A stretch of DNA of 64,000 bases from UBA4575 sp002386945. GTDB lineage: Bacteria; Pseudomonadota; Gammaproteobacteria; UBA4575. Below, in pieces: positions 54,367 through 62,342 of the stretch; positions within the stretch are counted from its first letter, which is position 1; each line of letters starts with the position of its first letter. The position numbers and the translations under genes were made by a program. Below the pieces are notes generated by a model. That model had not been told where the DNA came from and did not search any database. It saw only the letters and a list, made by a program, of their open reading frames with translations. Location of the stretch: NCBI GenBank assembly GCA_943789445.1, contig CALSUC010000001.1:310001-374000 (forward strand), given 5' to 3'.

Positions 54367-54572
54367 TCACTCTGCTCTAGCGATTTTAGTCGATCGAGGA
54401 TCTTCTCTACTCGAACGCGCGCTTGGTCTTGTTTTTCTAAGAGAGTTTCACGTTCAGTGCTAAATTCAACTTTCTGCTCGCGTAGTTGTCGATTTTCGTC
54501 TTTTAATTGTGCGCATATCGCGATTAATTCGTCGATGCGCATCTCTAATCGTTTGAGGTCTTCGTCTTGCAC
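54363..54572 (-). CDS. Small coiled-coil protein upstream of zapA (TIGR02449-like)
   Basis: The 69-residue product is nearly all coiled coil: MQDEDLKRLEMRIDELIAIC, then QLKDENRQLREQK and RVEKILDRLKSLEQ. It resembles the small helical proteins encoded next to zapA in gammaproteobacteria, similar in form to ZapB. The four-base overlap with zapA indicates translational coupling. A role in division is inferred from position. Confidence 0.82.
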   Translation of the reverse strand: MQDEDLKRLEMRIDELIAICAQLKDENRQLREQKVEFSTERETLLEKQDQARVRVEKILDRLKSLEQSE

Positions 54573-54700
54573 TACGCTGTCCTAGATTGAATATCTTTAT
54601 GATAGTAGTTTTTGTATTGACGCTGGTCAATCTTCTTGAGCCGATCAAATTTTTTTATTAGGGCTTAAAAGCAGAAAGCTTTAGGTGTTAAACTCTGACT

Positions 54701-55252
54701 ATGTACTTACCTAGCTATAATCAAGTTGAAACTCTTCTGGAAAATGTCGCCTTAGAAAAGCGTGCCGCTGAATGGCATGGCTTCCTCTGCGGTGCGATAG
54801 CAGTGGATATCGCTTATCCCCTGGTAACATCGGTTCAAACGATGCTCTCAAATACCGCAGAAGTCGCTATAGGTGAGGATTTAAGCGGACAATTTGATGA
54901 AATCTATAGCACCGTACTCGCTCAATTGACCGACTCTAATCTGCAACTCCAACTGTGTTTGCCTGAAGGTGAAGATGTTGGTCTTGGTGAACAAGTGAGT
55001 GCCCTGGCCGAATGGTGTGAAGGCTTTCTCTACGGTCTCGCCAATGCCGGTATTCAAACAAAAGGTAATTTAGGCGCCGAAATCAAAGAAATATTACATG
55101 ATATTGGTGCGATAGCGCAGGTAGATGGGGTGGAACTTGCTGATGAGGAAGAAGAAGTCTCTTTTGTTGAATTAGTCGAGTTTGTACGTGTGGCTGTTCT
55201 GCTACTGGCCGAAGAAGTCCAGCCAATGAAGTCATCAAGAACAGTACATTAA
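54701..55252 (+). CDS. ygfB: UPF0149 family protein YgfB
   Basis: The 183-residue helical, acidic protein has the family elements AEWHGFLCGAIAVD, the region ALAEWCEGFLYGLANAG, and a DEEEEVSFVELVEFVRVAVLL end. It starts the ygfB-pepP-ubiH-ubiI order of gammaproteobacteria and is divergent from zapA. In Pseudomonas, YgfB affects beta-lactam resistance regulation; the general function is unknown. Confidence 0.9.
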   Translation: MYLPSYNQVETLLENVALEKRAAEWHGFLCGAIAVDIAYPLVTSVQTMLSNTAEVAIGEDLSGQFDEIYSTVLAQLTDSNLQLQLCLPEGEDVGLGEQVSALAEWCEGFLYGLANAGIQTKGNLGAEIKEILHDIGAIAQVDGVELADEEEEVSFVELVEFVRVAVLLLAEEVQPMKSSRTVH

Positions 55253-55404
55253 GCCTCGTACAGGCCTGTTGATGGCCTCCTGCTTGATCGAAACGCGTTA
55301 TCATTCAATACCAGCTAAAAGCCCAGTGCACGGATCAATGATGCAAGTCATTTTTCTTCGGGCCGGATGCGACATCTTAAGTTGAGCATGAGATAGATTA
55401 GGTC

Positions 55405-56715
55405 ATGAATAAAGAATTTATAAAGCGTCGTAAAAACCTGATGCGAATGATGGGTGAGGATGCGATCGCGATCCTACCAGCAGCCACTGTAAAAACGCGA
55501 AATCGAGATGTCGATCATGATTATCGGCAAGACAGTGACTTTCTATACGCCACGGGCTTTGAAGAGCCTGAAGCGGTTGCGGTACTGATACCTGGCCGTG
55601 GTCATGGCCAATACATTCTCTTTTCTCGCGAACGCGATGAAGAAATGGAGACTTGGCACGGACGTCGTGCCGGACAGCAAGGTGCACTAGAGCGCTATGG
55701 CGCCGATGATGCGTTTCCGATCAGTGATATTGATGAAATCCTCCCCGGCTTGTTAGAACAACGTCAGCGCGTATTTTACACCATGGGCATCAGCGATGAG
55801 TTTGACCAACGCATATTGGCTTGGCTCAAGCAGTTGCGCGACAACAGTCGTAGTGGCACACAAGCACCGCATGAATTGATCTCTCTGGATTACTTCCTGC
55901 ATGAGATGCGTCTGTTTAAATCACCGAAAGAAATCAAAATGATGAAGACTGCGGCCAAGGCCTCGGTCAGCGCGCACCAGCGTGCGCTTCAACGCTGTAA
56001 ACCAGGTCTCTATGAATATCAAGTCGAGGCCGAATTGTTATACGAATTTAAGCAGGCCGGCTGCGCAACGGCTTATCCATCTATCGTTGGCGGCGGTGCC
56101 AACGGCTGTATCCTGCATTACACCGAAAATAATGAAGTCTTACAGGATGGCGATCTGCTACTGATCGATGCGGGTGCTGAATATCAAGGCTACGCCAGTG
56201 ACATCACCCGTACCTTTCCAGTCAATGGCACCTTCTCTGACGCACAACGTGCGCTTTATGATTTAGTGTTAGACGCGCAACTGGCGGCAATCGATGCGGT
56301 GCAGCCCGGTAATCATTGGGATCAGCCACATATGGCGGCGGTTAAGGTATTGACTAAGGGTATGGTCAAGCTTGGCATCCTTAAGGGTCGACCGGCACAG
56401 CTGATTAAAGACGGCGCCTATCGAAAATATTATATGCACCGCACCGGTCATTGGCTGGGCTTAGATGTGCATGATGTCGGTGATTATAAGCTCGATGAGC
56501 AATGGCGTATTTTTGAGCCGGGCATGGTGTTAACCGTCGAGCCAGGTATTTACATCCCAGAGGGTAGCCGAGGTGTGCCGAAGTGTTATTGGAATACCGG
56601 TATCCGTATAGAAGATGATGTCCGCGTAACCAAAGACGGTCACGAAGTGCTGACCCAAGCCTTGGTTAAGACATCCGAAGATATTGAGGCCTTCATGGCC
56701 ACTGGTGCTGCCTAG
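55405..56715 (+). CDS. pepP: Xaa-Pro aminopeptidase
   Basis: The 436-residue metallo-enzyme of the pita-bread fold has RQDSDFLYATGFEEPEAVAV in the N-terminal domain. Metal ligands lie in LLIDAGAEYQGYASDITRTF (two Asp), the His in HRTGHWLGLDVHDVG, and the Glu residues in LTVEPGIYIP and TGIRIEDDV. It removes N-terminal residues before proline. It lies in the classic ygfB-pepP-ubiH context; a 151-base gap after ygfB holds no clear terminator. Confidence 0.95.
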   Translation: MNKEFIKRRKNLMRMMGEDAIAILPAATVKTRNRDVDHDYRQDSDFLYATGFEEPEAVAVLIPGRGHGQYILFSRERDEEMETWHGRRAGQQGALERYGADDAFPISDIDEILPGLLEQRQRVFYTMGISDEFDQRILAWLKQLRDNSRSGTQAPHELISLDYFLHEMRLFKSPKEIKMMKTAAKASVSAHQRALQRCKPGLYEYQVEAELLYEFKQAGCATAYPSIVGGGANGCILHYTENNEVLQDGDLLLIDAGAEYQGYASDITRTFPVNGTFSDAQRALYDLVLDAQLAAIDAVQPGNHWDQPHMAAVKVLTKGMVKLGILKGRPAQLIKDGAYRKYYMHRTGHWLGLDVHDVGDYKLDEQWRIFEPGMVLTVEPGIYIPEGSRGVPKCYWNTGIRIEDDVRVTKDGHEVLTQALVKTSEDIEAFMATGAA

Positions 56716-56738
56716 TTAGGCACACAATTCGATCTCTG

Positions 56739-57956
56739 ATGCCCATGCAAAACGATATTAAACAATACGATGTAGTCATCGTCGGTGGCGGTCTCGTTGG
56801 TACGGCGCTGGCCGCTGCCTTGGCCAAGTCACCGCTATCGATATTACTCCTAGAACAAAATACAGTGGCTGCCGTTGCGGCCAATATTCTCGATCTACGG
56901 ACTACTGGTCTGTCACGAAGCTCAGCCACCATCTTTCAACAGATTGGCCTATGGGAAAAGATCGAGCCGCTGGTTACAGCGATCGAAAAACTCGATATCT
57001 CAGAGCAGGGTGGTTACGGCAGTGCGCGTATCGATGCGCGCGAATTTGAGATGTCGCCTGTTGGCTATATGGCGCCTAACCTCGACCTGATCAAAATCCT
57101 CAGTGAGTACGTGCAAGGGCTGGAGAATGTCAGCATACAAGCGCCCGCCAGTTTAGTGGCGCTAGAGAAGAATGCGCAGGGCTATCTGCTGCAATGCAGT
57201 AGCGGTGAGGACGAGCTGCAGGTGCAAGCGAGCTTAGTAGTAGGTGCCGATGGTGCACGTTCTAAGTTGCGCTCTCTATTAGCTATCGATTCCAGCCATA
57301 AAGATTATGCGCAGACCGCGATTATTAGTAATGTGCGGCCAGAGAAGTTACACAACAACTGCGCCTATGAGCGTTTTACCCAACACGGACCGCTAGCGAT
57401 ACTGCCGATTCAAGATCAGCATTGTGCCTTGATCTGGACCCATGCCAATGAACAGGCTGCGGCACATATGGCATTAGACGATGACGCCTTTCTGGCGGCC
57501 TTACAGCAAGCCTTTGGCCATCGCTTAGGGCGATTGGAGGCGGTCGGTGAACGTGTCTCTTACCCACTATCAATGACCACCGCCAGCGCGCTCTATAAGC
57601 CGGCTGCAGTACTCCTTGGTAATGCTGCACAGTCGGTGCACCCGGTGGCCGCGCAGGGCTTTAACCTAGGCCTAAGAGACGTGCAGAGTTTAGTTGGCCT
57701 ACTGCAACAGCAAGATTATAAATTAGACGGCTTAGATCAGCTGCTCAAGGTCTATGCAGACAGTCGTGTCGCCGATCGAGAGCATGTGATTAAGCTGACC
57801 GATGGTTTAACCCGGATGTTTGCCGCGCAGTTCCCTGCGGCACGTGCATTGCGTGGTGTTGGCTTACGGGTGCTCGGTGCATTAGCGCCATTACAACGTG
57901 TGTTACTCAATCGAAACAGTGGCATGCGTTATCTCAATCATTGGTTTGATCAGTAG
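56739..57956 (+). CDS. ubiH: 2-octaprenyl-6-methoxyphenol hydroxylase UbiH-like
   Basis: The 405-residue FAD monooxygenase has the dinucleotide motif VVIVGGGLVGTALAAALAKS, the NAD(P)H-region DG motif VVGADGARSKLR, and the second FAD motif VLLGNAAQSVHPVAAQGFNLGL. It hydroxylates the ubiquinone ring (C1 in E. coli). It lies 23 bp after pepP and 15 bp before the related ubiI gene. Confidence 0.9.
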   Translation: MPMQNDIKQYDVVIVGGGLVGTALAAALAKSPLSILLLEQNTVAAVAANILDLRTTGLSRSSATIFQQIGLWEKIEPLVTAIEKLDISEQGGYGSARIDAREFEMSPVGYMAPNLDLIKILSEYVQGLENVSIQAPASLVALEKNAQGYLLQCSSGEDELQVQASLVVGADGARSKLRSLLAIDSSHKDYAQTAIISNVRPEKLHNNCAYERFTQHGPLAILPIQDQHCALIWTHANEQAAAHMALDDDAFLAALQQAFGHRLGRLEAVGERVSYPLSMTTASALYKPAAVLLGNAAQSVHPVAAQGFNLGLRDVQSLVGLLQQQDYKLDGLDQLLKVYADSRVADREHVIKLTDGLTRMFAAQFPAARALRGVGLRVLGALAPLQRVLLNRNSGMRYLNHWFDQ

Positions 57957-57971
57957 GCATATAATTCGATC

Positions 57972-59171
57972 ATGGCACAGGCAATAGAAGATTTTGATGT
58001 AGTGATTGTGGGCGGCGGCATCGTCGGCTTGAGTGCGGCCTGTATGCTCGCGCCAATGGTCGAGCGCATCGCCTTGGTGAATAAAATTCCAGCCCCTGAA
58101 TGGTCGCCCGAGAGTGACTATGGCCTGCGCGTCAGTGCGATTAATTTGGCGAGCCAAAAATTACTCACCGAGATCGGTGTCTGGGATCATATTCAACAGA
58201 TGCGTTGCGCGCCTTATCACGACATGGTGGTGTGGCAAGGCTTGGCCGATGCGGAAATGCATTTCTCTGCCAATATGACACGGCATAATTCGCTGGGTGC
58301 GATCGTTGAGAACAATGTCTTATTGCAGGCACTGAGCCAGCAGGTCAAAACTCTGGCCAATGTGAGCTGCTATGAACCTAGCAGCATGCAGCATTTTTCA
58401 GAGCTATCCGATAACAGCATCTTGATCGAATTAGAAGATGAGCAGGGCCAGAGTCATCGTTTAACTAGTCGTCTATTGATTGGTGCCGATGGGGTCCACT
58501 CTAAAGTGCGCAGTTGTGCTGGTATCTCGGCGACACGGCAAGACTATCAACAGTCGGGTGTGGTCTGCACCGTAGTCACAGAAAAACCACATCAAGATAC
58601 CGCTTGGCAATGTTTTACCGAACAAGGCCCCTTGGCCTTACTGCCGTTAGCCGGCAAGCACTGCTCGGTAGTTTGGAGTCTGCCAACGGCGGAAGCGGAG
58701 CAGATGCTGACCTTATCGGATGAAGATTTCAATGCCAGGCTGAGCATGGCCAGTGAATATCGCTTAGGAGGGCTACAGATTGCGTCTAAGCGAGCTTCAT
58801 TCCCACTCGCCGGCAGTCAGGCTAATGAATACATAGGTCGTCGAGTGGTCCTCTTAGGCGATGCTGCACATGCGGTCCATCCATTGGCTGGTCTTGGTCT
58901 TAATCTCGGTTTAGAAGATCTAGTCTATCTGCAGCAATTGATGCAGGCCAGTGATCGAGAGCTAGGCAGTGAGCGCGTATTACGGTGTTATCAACGCGCT
59001 AGAAAAACCGAAAATAGCTCGATGCAGCAAGCCCTAGAAGCGATCGACAAGCTCTTTCGTCAGCCACAACCGTGGTTTCGCAGTCTGCGTTCCATAGGCT
59101 TCTCTGCGAGCAATCGCTGCAAGCCAATCAAAATGGCATTTATGCGCCGTGCCCTCGGTGTGCCGTTATAA
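57972..59171 (+). CDS. ubiI: UbiI-type ubiquinone C5 hydroxylase (VisC family)
   Basis: The 399-residue FAD monooxygenase is a paralogue of UbiH with VVIVGGGIVGLSAACMLAP, LLIGADGVHSKVRS, and RRVVLLGDAAHAVHPLAGLG. It is the VisC/UbiI type, which hydroxylates the ring at C5. Together ubiH, ubiI here and coq7 at 46130-46792 give three of the aerobic ubiquinone hydroxylases. Confidence 0.9.
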   Translation: MAQAIEDFDVVIVGGGIVGLSAACMLAPMVERIALVNKIPAPEWSPESDYGLRVSAINLASQKLLTEIGVWDHIQQMRCAPYHDMVVWQGLADAEMHFSANMTRHNSLGAIVENNVLLQALSQQVKTLANVSCYEPSSMQHFSELSDNSILIELEDEQGQSHRLTSRLLIGADGVHSKVRSCAGISATRQDYQQSGVVCTVVTEKPHQDTAWQCFTEQGPLALLPLAGKHCSVVWSLPTAEAEQMLTLSDEDFNARLSMASEYRLGGLQIASKRASFPLAGSQANEYIGRRVVLLGDAAHAVHPLAGLGLNLGLEDLVYLQQLMQASDRELGSERVLRCYQRARKTENSSMQQALEAIDKLFRQPQPWFRSLRSIGFSASNRCKPIKMAFMRRALGVPL

Positions 59172-59281
59172 GGCGATGATTGCGGCAGATGCGTGCTTAC
59201 CAGCGACCGCTGGATAGGCTATTATCTGCGCTGATTTATTTTGACCCTACGATTGGCACCACTACAGTAAGAGAGAATGCG

Positions 59282-59503
59282 ATGAAAGAACTTAAAAAAA
59301 CCGGTGAATTCACCATCTTTGAAAAAAAATCAGGTCGTTACGCAGTGAAAAATGCAGAGCGTAAGATCGTCAGTGCTGAAGAAAAGCAAAAGATCTTATT
59401 AGAAGCAGGTCTGATCAAGCTGAGTGAGCCGAAAGCGGTGGCACCAGTTGAAGAAGCGCCAGCTGAGGAAGACGCTCCTGCGGAAGACGCAGCAGCCGAG
59501 TAA
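59282..59503 (+). CDS. Small protein with acidic Ala/Glu/Pro tail, unknown
   Basis: From the ATG at 59282 (GAGAA upstream) the product is 73 residues: a conserved-looking core KTGEFTIFEKKSGRYAVKNA, KIVSAEEKQKILLEAGLIKL, then an acidic tail rich in A, E, P and D. A longer frame upstream to 59180 has no ribosome site. No known family was recognised. It lies between ubiI and ppiC. Confidence 0.6.
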   Translation: MKELKKTGEFTIFEKKSGRYAVKNAERKIVSAEEKQKILLEAGLIKLSEPKAVAPVEEAPAEEDAPAEDAAAE

Positions 59504-59601
59504 GTTTATACCCCATCACTAGTTTGCTGAGTGGGCCCTAATGGTTCACCAATAAGCTAGTGATGTTTTACTATCTTAAATTTAGAACAGAAGGAATTTT
59601 T

Positions 59602-59883
59602 ATGGCTAAGGCAAGCGCACGACATATCCTAGTTGCAGACGAACAGAGCTGTAACGATCTAAAGACAAAAATTGCAGAAGGCGCGGATTTCGCGGCGGTA
59701 GCACAAGAACACTCAAGCTGCCCATCAGGTGCTCAAGGTGGTGATCTGGGTGAATTTAGCCCCGGCATGATGGTACGTGAGTTCGACGAAGTCGTTTTCA
59801 GTGCACCACTCAACGAAGTACAAGGCCCGGTTAAGACCCAGTTTGGTTACCACTTACTAGAAGTAACTAATCGCAGCGACTAA
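59602..59883 (+). CDS. ppiC: Parvulin-type peptidyl-prolyl isomerase
   Basis: The 93-residue single-domain parvulin starts MAKASARHILVADEQSCNDL after GAAGGAA. It has FAAVAQEHSSCPSGAQGGDL, LGEFSPGMMVREFDEVVF and TQFGYHLLEV, all parvulin hallmarks, and no signal peptide. It isomerises Xaa-Pro bonds in the cytoplasm. Its stop codon lies inside the direct repeat (59879-59899) that recurs at 63490-63510. Confidence 0.95.
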   Translation: MAKASARHILVADEQSCNDLKTKIAEGADFAAVAQEHSSCPSGAQGGDLGEFSPGMMVREFDEVVFSAPLNEVQGPVKTQFGYHLLEVTNRSD

Positions 59884-59899
59884 GCACTAACTATCAGCA
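59879..59899 (+). repeat. Direct repeat copy 1 (with 63490-63510)
   Basis: The 21 bases, beginning in the last codon of ppiC and containing its stop, recur exactly at 63490-63510. Both copies adjoin 3' ends of ABC-ATPase sequence, decayed here and intact there. Confidence 0.9.
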
Positions 59900-59923
59900 T
59901 CACCATCAGCGCTTAGCCATCGG

Positions 59924-60137
59924 CTAGGAGCCGACCCTCAAATGATGCTGGGCAACGGTCGATGTCGACGCTTGCAAAAAGCTAGCGGCATCGATCTGTT
60001 CTGCCAATTTCTCCTAATAAATAAAATCACTCTATCTGCTGGCTGTTGGTTAATGCTATGCACGCTCGCTATTGCTTCCTCTTGTCCTTGATTAAATTCC
60101 GGAACAGCTCCGTTCGTTCTCAATGTCATGATCAGTA
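59924..60137 (-). pseudogene. Decayed 3' fragment of an ABC-transporter ATPase gene
   Basis: On the minus strand one frame gives HSINQQPADRVILFI, aligning with HDIPQAQRLADEVIFI of the intact ATPase at the right edge. A one-base loss then shifts frame, and the next frame gives LAEQIDAASFLQASTSTVAQ ending HHLRVGS-stop, matching LAEQANANHFFQAPTSSIAQ of the same protein. An insertion of roughly 60 bases interrupts the segment around 60075-60130. Only about the last 50 codons are represented. It is a homologous remnant, not a gene. Confidence 0.8.
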
Positions 60138-60324
60138 TTTTTTTAAAGGCGATAAATACCCTCGGTATCAAATGATTTGGAGTTAGCATCCCGCTAGCGC
60201 ATGCTCATTTAAAGGTGACTGAGAACGAACAAAAGCAATGGCTGGGCTGTATGCAACAAACCAGCCATCCTATTCTTGCCTCAGCTGATAGTTAGGCCTA
60301 AAAAATATTAAATCCATGGCTCAT

Positions 60325-60453
60325 ATGAAACATGTGTTATGTGCATTTGGACTGTTGTTTTCTACACCTGCAATCTCTTCGGAATGTATGATTCTACTAT
60401 TAACTGCCCTTCTGGAAAGAAACCAATCAGTGAGCTTTTCAGTAAGCTTTTAG
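60325..60453 (+). pseudogene. Possible remnant of a secreted-protein gene (signal peptide only)
   Basis: From the ATG at 60325 a 42-codon frame reads MKHVLCAFGLLFSTPAISSE, a typical signal peptide with AIS-like cleavage, then runs into TAG. The sequence after it is open in another frame (INCPSGKKPISELF...), suggesting a frameshifted small secreted protein. There is no recognisable family, so this is tentative. Confidence 0.3.
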
Positions 60454-60737
60454 AAATAGCAGTCAACTATAATTTTTGTTCGCTCAGACTGAAAAAACAG
60501 AAGAGTTCAAGAATTGCTGGCTCATTTGACGTGCATATTAGGCAATAAGATAAAGCCGAAGTCCCAGAGGTTAAATAACCTGAAAAGCTTCTATTTTTAG
60601 AGTGACTAGTCTCAACCGTATATAAAGACAGCGTATAGTCCGATTGAAATTGCTGTGCAGTGTCGGTGTAAGCACTTGTAAAAAGTTGTTGGTATAGTTC
60701 TGTTCAGCGTTATACCGCACACATCTGGAACTGATTT

Positions 60738-62285
60738 ATGAAGCCAATAATAGCGAATAACAAGCCCGTAAAAGTCGAGGTGACAGAAGGCAAGGAATAT
60801 TACTTTTGCACCTGTGGTCGTTCCTATAATCAACCCTTTTGTGACGGCTCGCACGCTGGAACCGAATTTAAACCACAGGCATTTGCAGCTGATAAATCTG
60901 GTGACGTTTTTTTGTGTCAGTGCAAACATTCGGCAAACTTACCATTTTGTGATGGCGCTCATAATCAGTTTGATGATGATGCAATAGGTAAAGAAGGGCC
61001 AGGCATTCAAGCTAACGACAATAAAATGCCTATTGCTAAGGCTACGGTAGACGAACCTACGGTCGAGTTTATACATCAGTTAGCTAGAGAGGGTTTATCA
61101 AAAACAGGGCATCATGGCCCTATGACTTCTATGGGAGTGCCTCGTCATTTACTACCGCATTGGGATGATATTCAAGTCATGACCGCTCAGATGGCGACTA
61201 AACCTTTACTCGAAGATATTGCCGTTAGTACTGAATTAGTTATTGGATCAAGAGCTAAAAAACCACTGAAATTGAAAATCCCTTTATTTGTCTCTGATAT
61301 GAGTTTTGGGGCATTGTCAGAAGAAGCAAAACTGTCCTTATCGAAAGGGGCTGAATTAGCCGGCACTGGTATTTGTTCGGGTGAAGGGGGAATGTTGCCA
61401 GGGGAACAGGCTGCTAACTCTCGCTATTTTTATGAATTGGCGAGTGCGCAATTTGGATATGATGAAGCGAAATTAAAAAATGTTCAGGCTTTTCACTTCA
61501 AAGGTGGGCAAGGCGCAAAAACAGGGACGGGAGGGCATCTTCCTGGTAATAAAAATATTGGTAAAATTTCAGAAATACGAGCCATTCCCGAGGGTGAGCC
61601 AGCAATATCACCAGCAACATTTACAGGCTTACATACGGTTAAAGATTACAAAAAATTCGCTGATCGTGTACGTGAAGTGACCGGCGGTATTCCTATTGGT
61701 TTTAAACTGAGTGCCAACCATCTTGAAAAAGACATTCAATTTGCATTGGATGCGAGTGCTGACTACATCATATTGGATGGCCGTGGAGGTGGTACCGGTG
61801 CCGCACCAGAAATGTTCCGAGATCATATAAGTATCCCTACTATACCTGCGCTAGCACGGGCACGGCGTTATCTGGATGAGCAAGGAGTGAGTGGTCAAGT
61901 AAGCCTTATCATTACAGGTGGCTTACGTACGCCTATGGATTTTGTAAAAGCAATGGCCTTAGGTGCTGATGGTGTCGCCATATCAAATAGTGCTATGCAA
62001 GCAATAGGCTGTGTGGCGGCGCGTATATGTCACACTAATAATTGCCCTGCTGGCATAGCAACACAAAAATCTGATTTGCGACAACGACTAAACGTTGAAA
62101 AGTCGGCGATGCAATTAAGAAACTTCTTTGATGCGTCTGTTGAGCTCATGCAGGTTATGGCGAGGGCATGTGGCCACGAATCGTTAAATCTATTCAATAT
62201 AGATGATTTAGCAACTTGGCATAGAGAGATGGCTTTGTTATCGGGCGTAAAGTTTTCAGGGCTCATAGAGCCTAAAAATCATTAA
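60738..62285 (+). CDS. CDGSH iron-sulfur / FMN glutamate-synthase-domain fusion
   Basis: The 515-residue protein has two N-terminal CDGSH-type 2Fe-2S sites: C24, C26, C35, H39 in FCTCGRSYNQPFCDGSH, and C60, C62, C71, H75 in CQCKHSANLPFCDGAH. The main part (about 110-510) is the FMN-binding domain of glutamate synthase: FVSDMSFGALSEEAKLSLSK, GFKLSANHLEKD, LDGRGGGTGAAPEMF, LIITGGLRTPMDFVKAMALG, and the 3Fe-4S cysteines C425, C431, C436 in CVAARICHTNNCPAGIATQ. No glutaminase domain or NADPH subunit is present, so it is probably an FMN oxidoreductase of unknown substrate fed by CDGSH electrons. Codon use is A/T-richer than the upstream genes. Confidence 0.85.
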   Translation: MKPIIANNKPVKVEVTEGKEYYFCTCGRSYNQPFCDGSHAGTEFKPQAFAADKSGDVFLCQCKHSANLPFCDGAHNQFDDDAIGKEGPGIQANDNKMPIAKATVDEPTVEFIHQLAREGLSKTGHHGPMTSMGVPRHLLPHWDDIQVMTAQMATKPLLEDIAVSTELVIGSRAKKPLKLKIPLFVSDMSFGALSEEAKLSLSKGAELAGTGICSGEGGMLPGEQAANSRYFYELASAQFGYDEAKLKNVQAFHFKGGQGAKTGTGGHLPGNKNIGKISEIRAIPEGEPAISPATFTGLHTVKDYKKFADRVREVTGGIPIGFKLSANHLEKDIQFALDASADYIILDGRGGGTGAAPEMFRDHISIPTIPALARARRYLDEQGVSGQVSLIITGGLRTPMDFVKAMALGADGVAISNSAMQAIGCVAARICHTNNCPAGIATQKSDLRQRLNVEKSAMQLRNFFDASVELMQVMARACGHESLNLFNIDDLATWHREMALLSGVKFSGLIEPKNH

Positions 62286-62342
62286 TAACAAGGTACTGCA
62301 CGCGGCAACATTTTTATTAAGGCAGACTGAAAGGAGCATAAT

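Larger units (their letters stand above)
59884..60737. other. Gene-poor region with decayed sequence and inverted repeats
   Basis: The stretch holds the ATPase remnant, then A/T-rich sequence with short inverted repeats: CTAACTATCAGC (59887-59898) with GCTGATAGTTAG (60284-60295); GTTCGTTCTCA near 60113-60122 with its complement near 60219-60229; and an 8-bp hairpin ATGGCTGG/CCAGCCAT (60238-60267). A GTTAGGC heptamer is at 60291-60297 and GTTATAC at 60709-60715. Apart from a signal-peptide-like fragment at 60325, no gene is supported. Confidence 0.6.

Noticed and set aside
59938..60189. Minus-strand open frame of 83 codons
   Set aside because: It is the frameshifted ABC-ATPase remnant read past its frameshift, not an intact gene.
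60339..60548. Plus-strand open frame of 69 codons
   Set aside because: No ribosome site or recognised domain; a signal-peptide remnant in another frame overlaps it, so it looks like decayed sequence.
62286..62342. A second attC-like site between the CDGSH-GltS and DUF2235 genes
   Set aside because: The 57-base gap contains no GTTRRRY core or paired arms; if a cassette exists it holds both genes.
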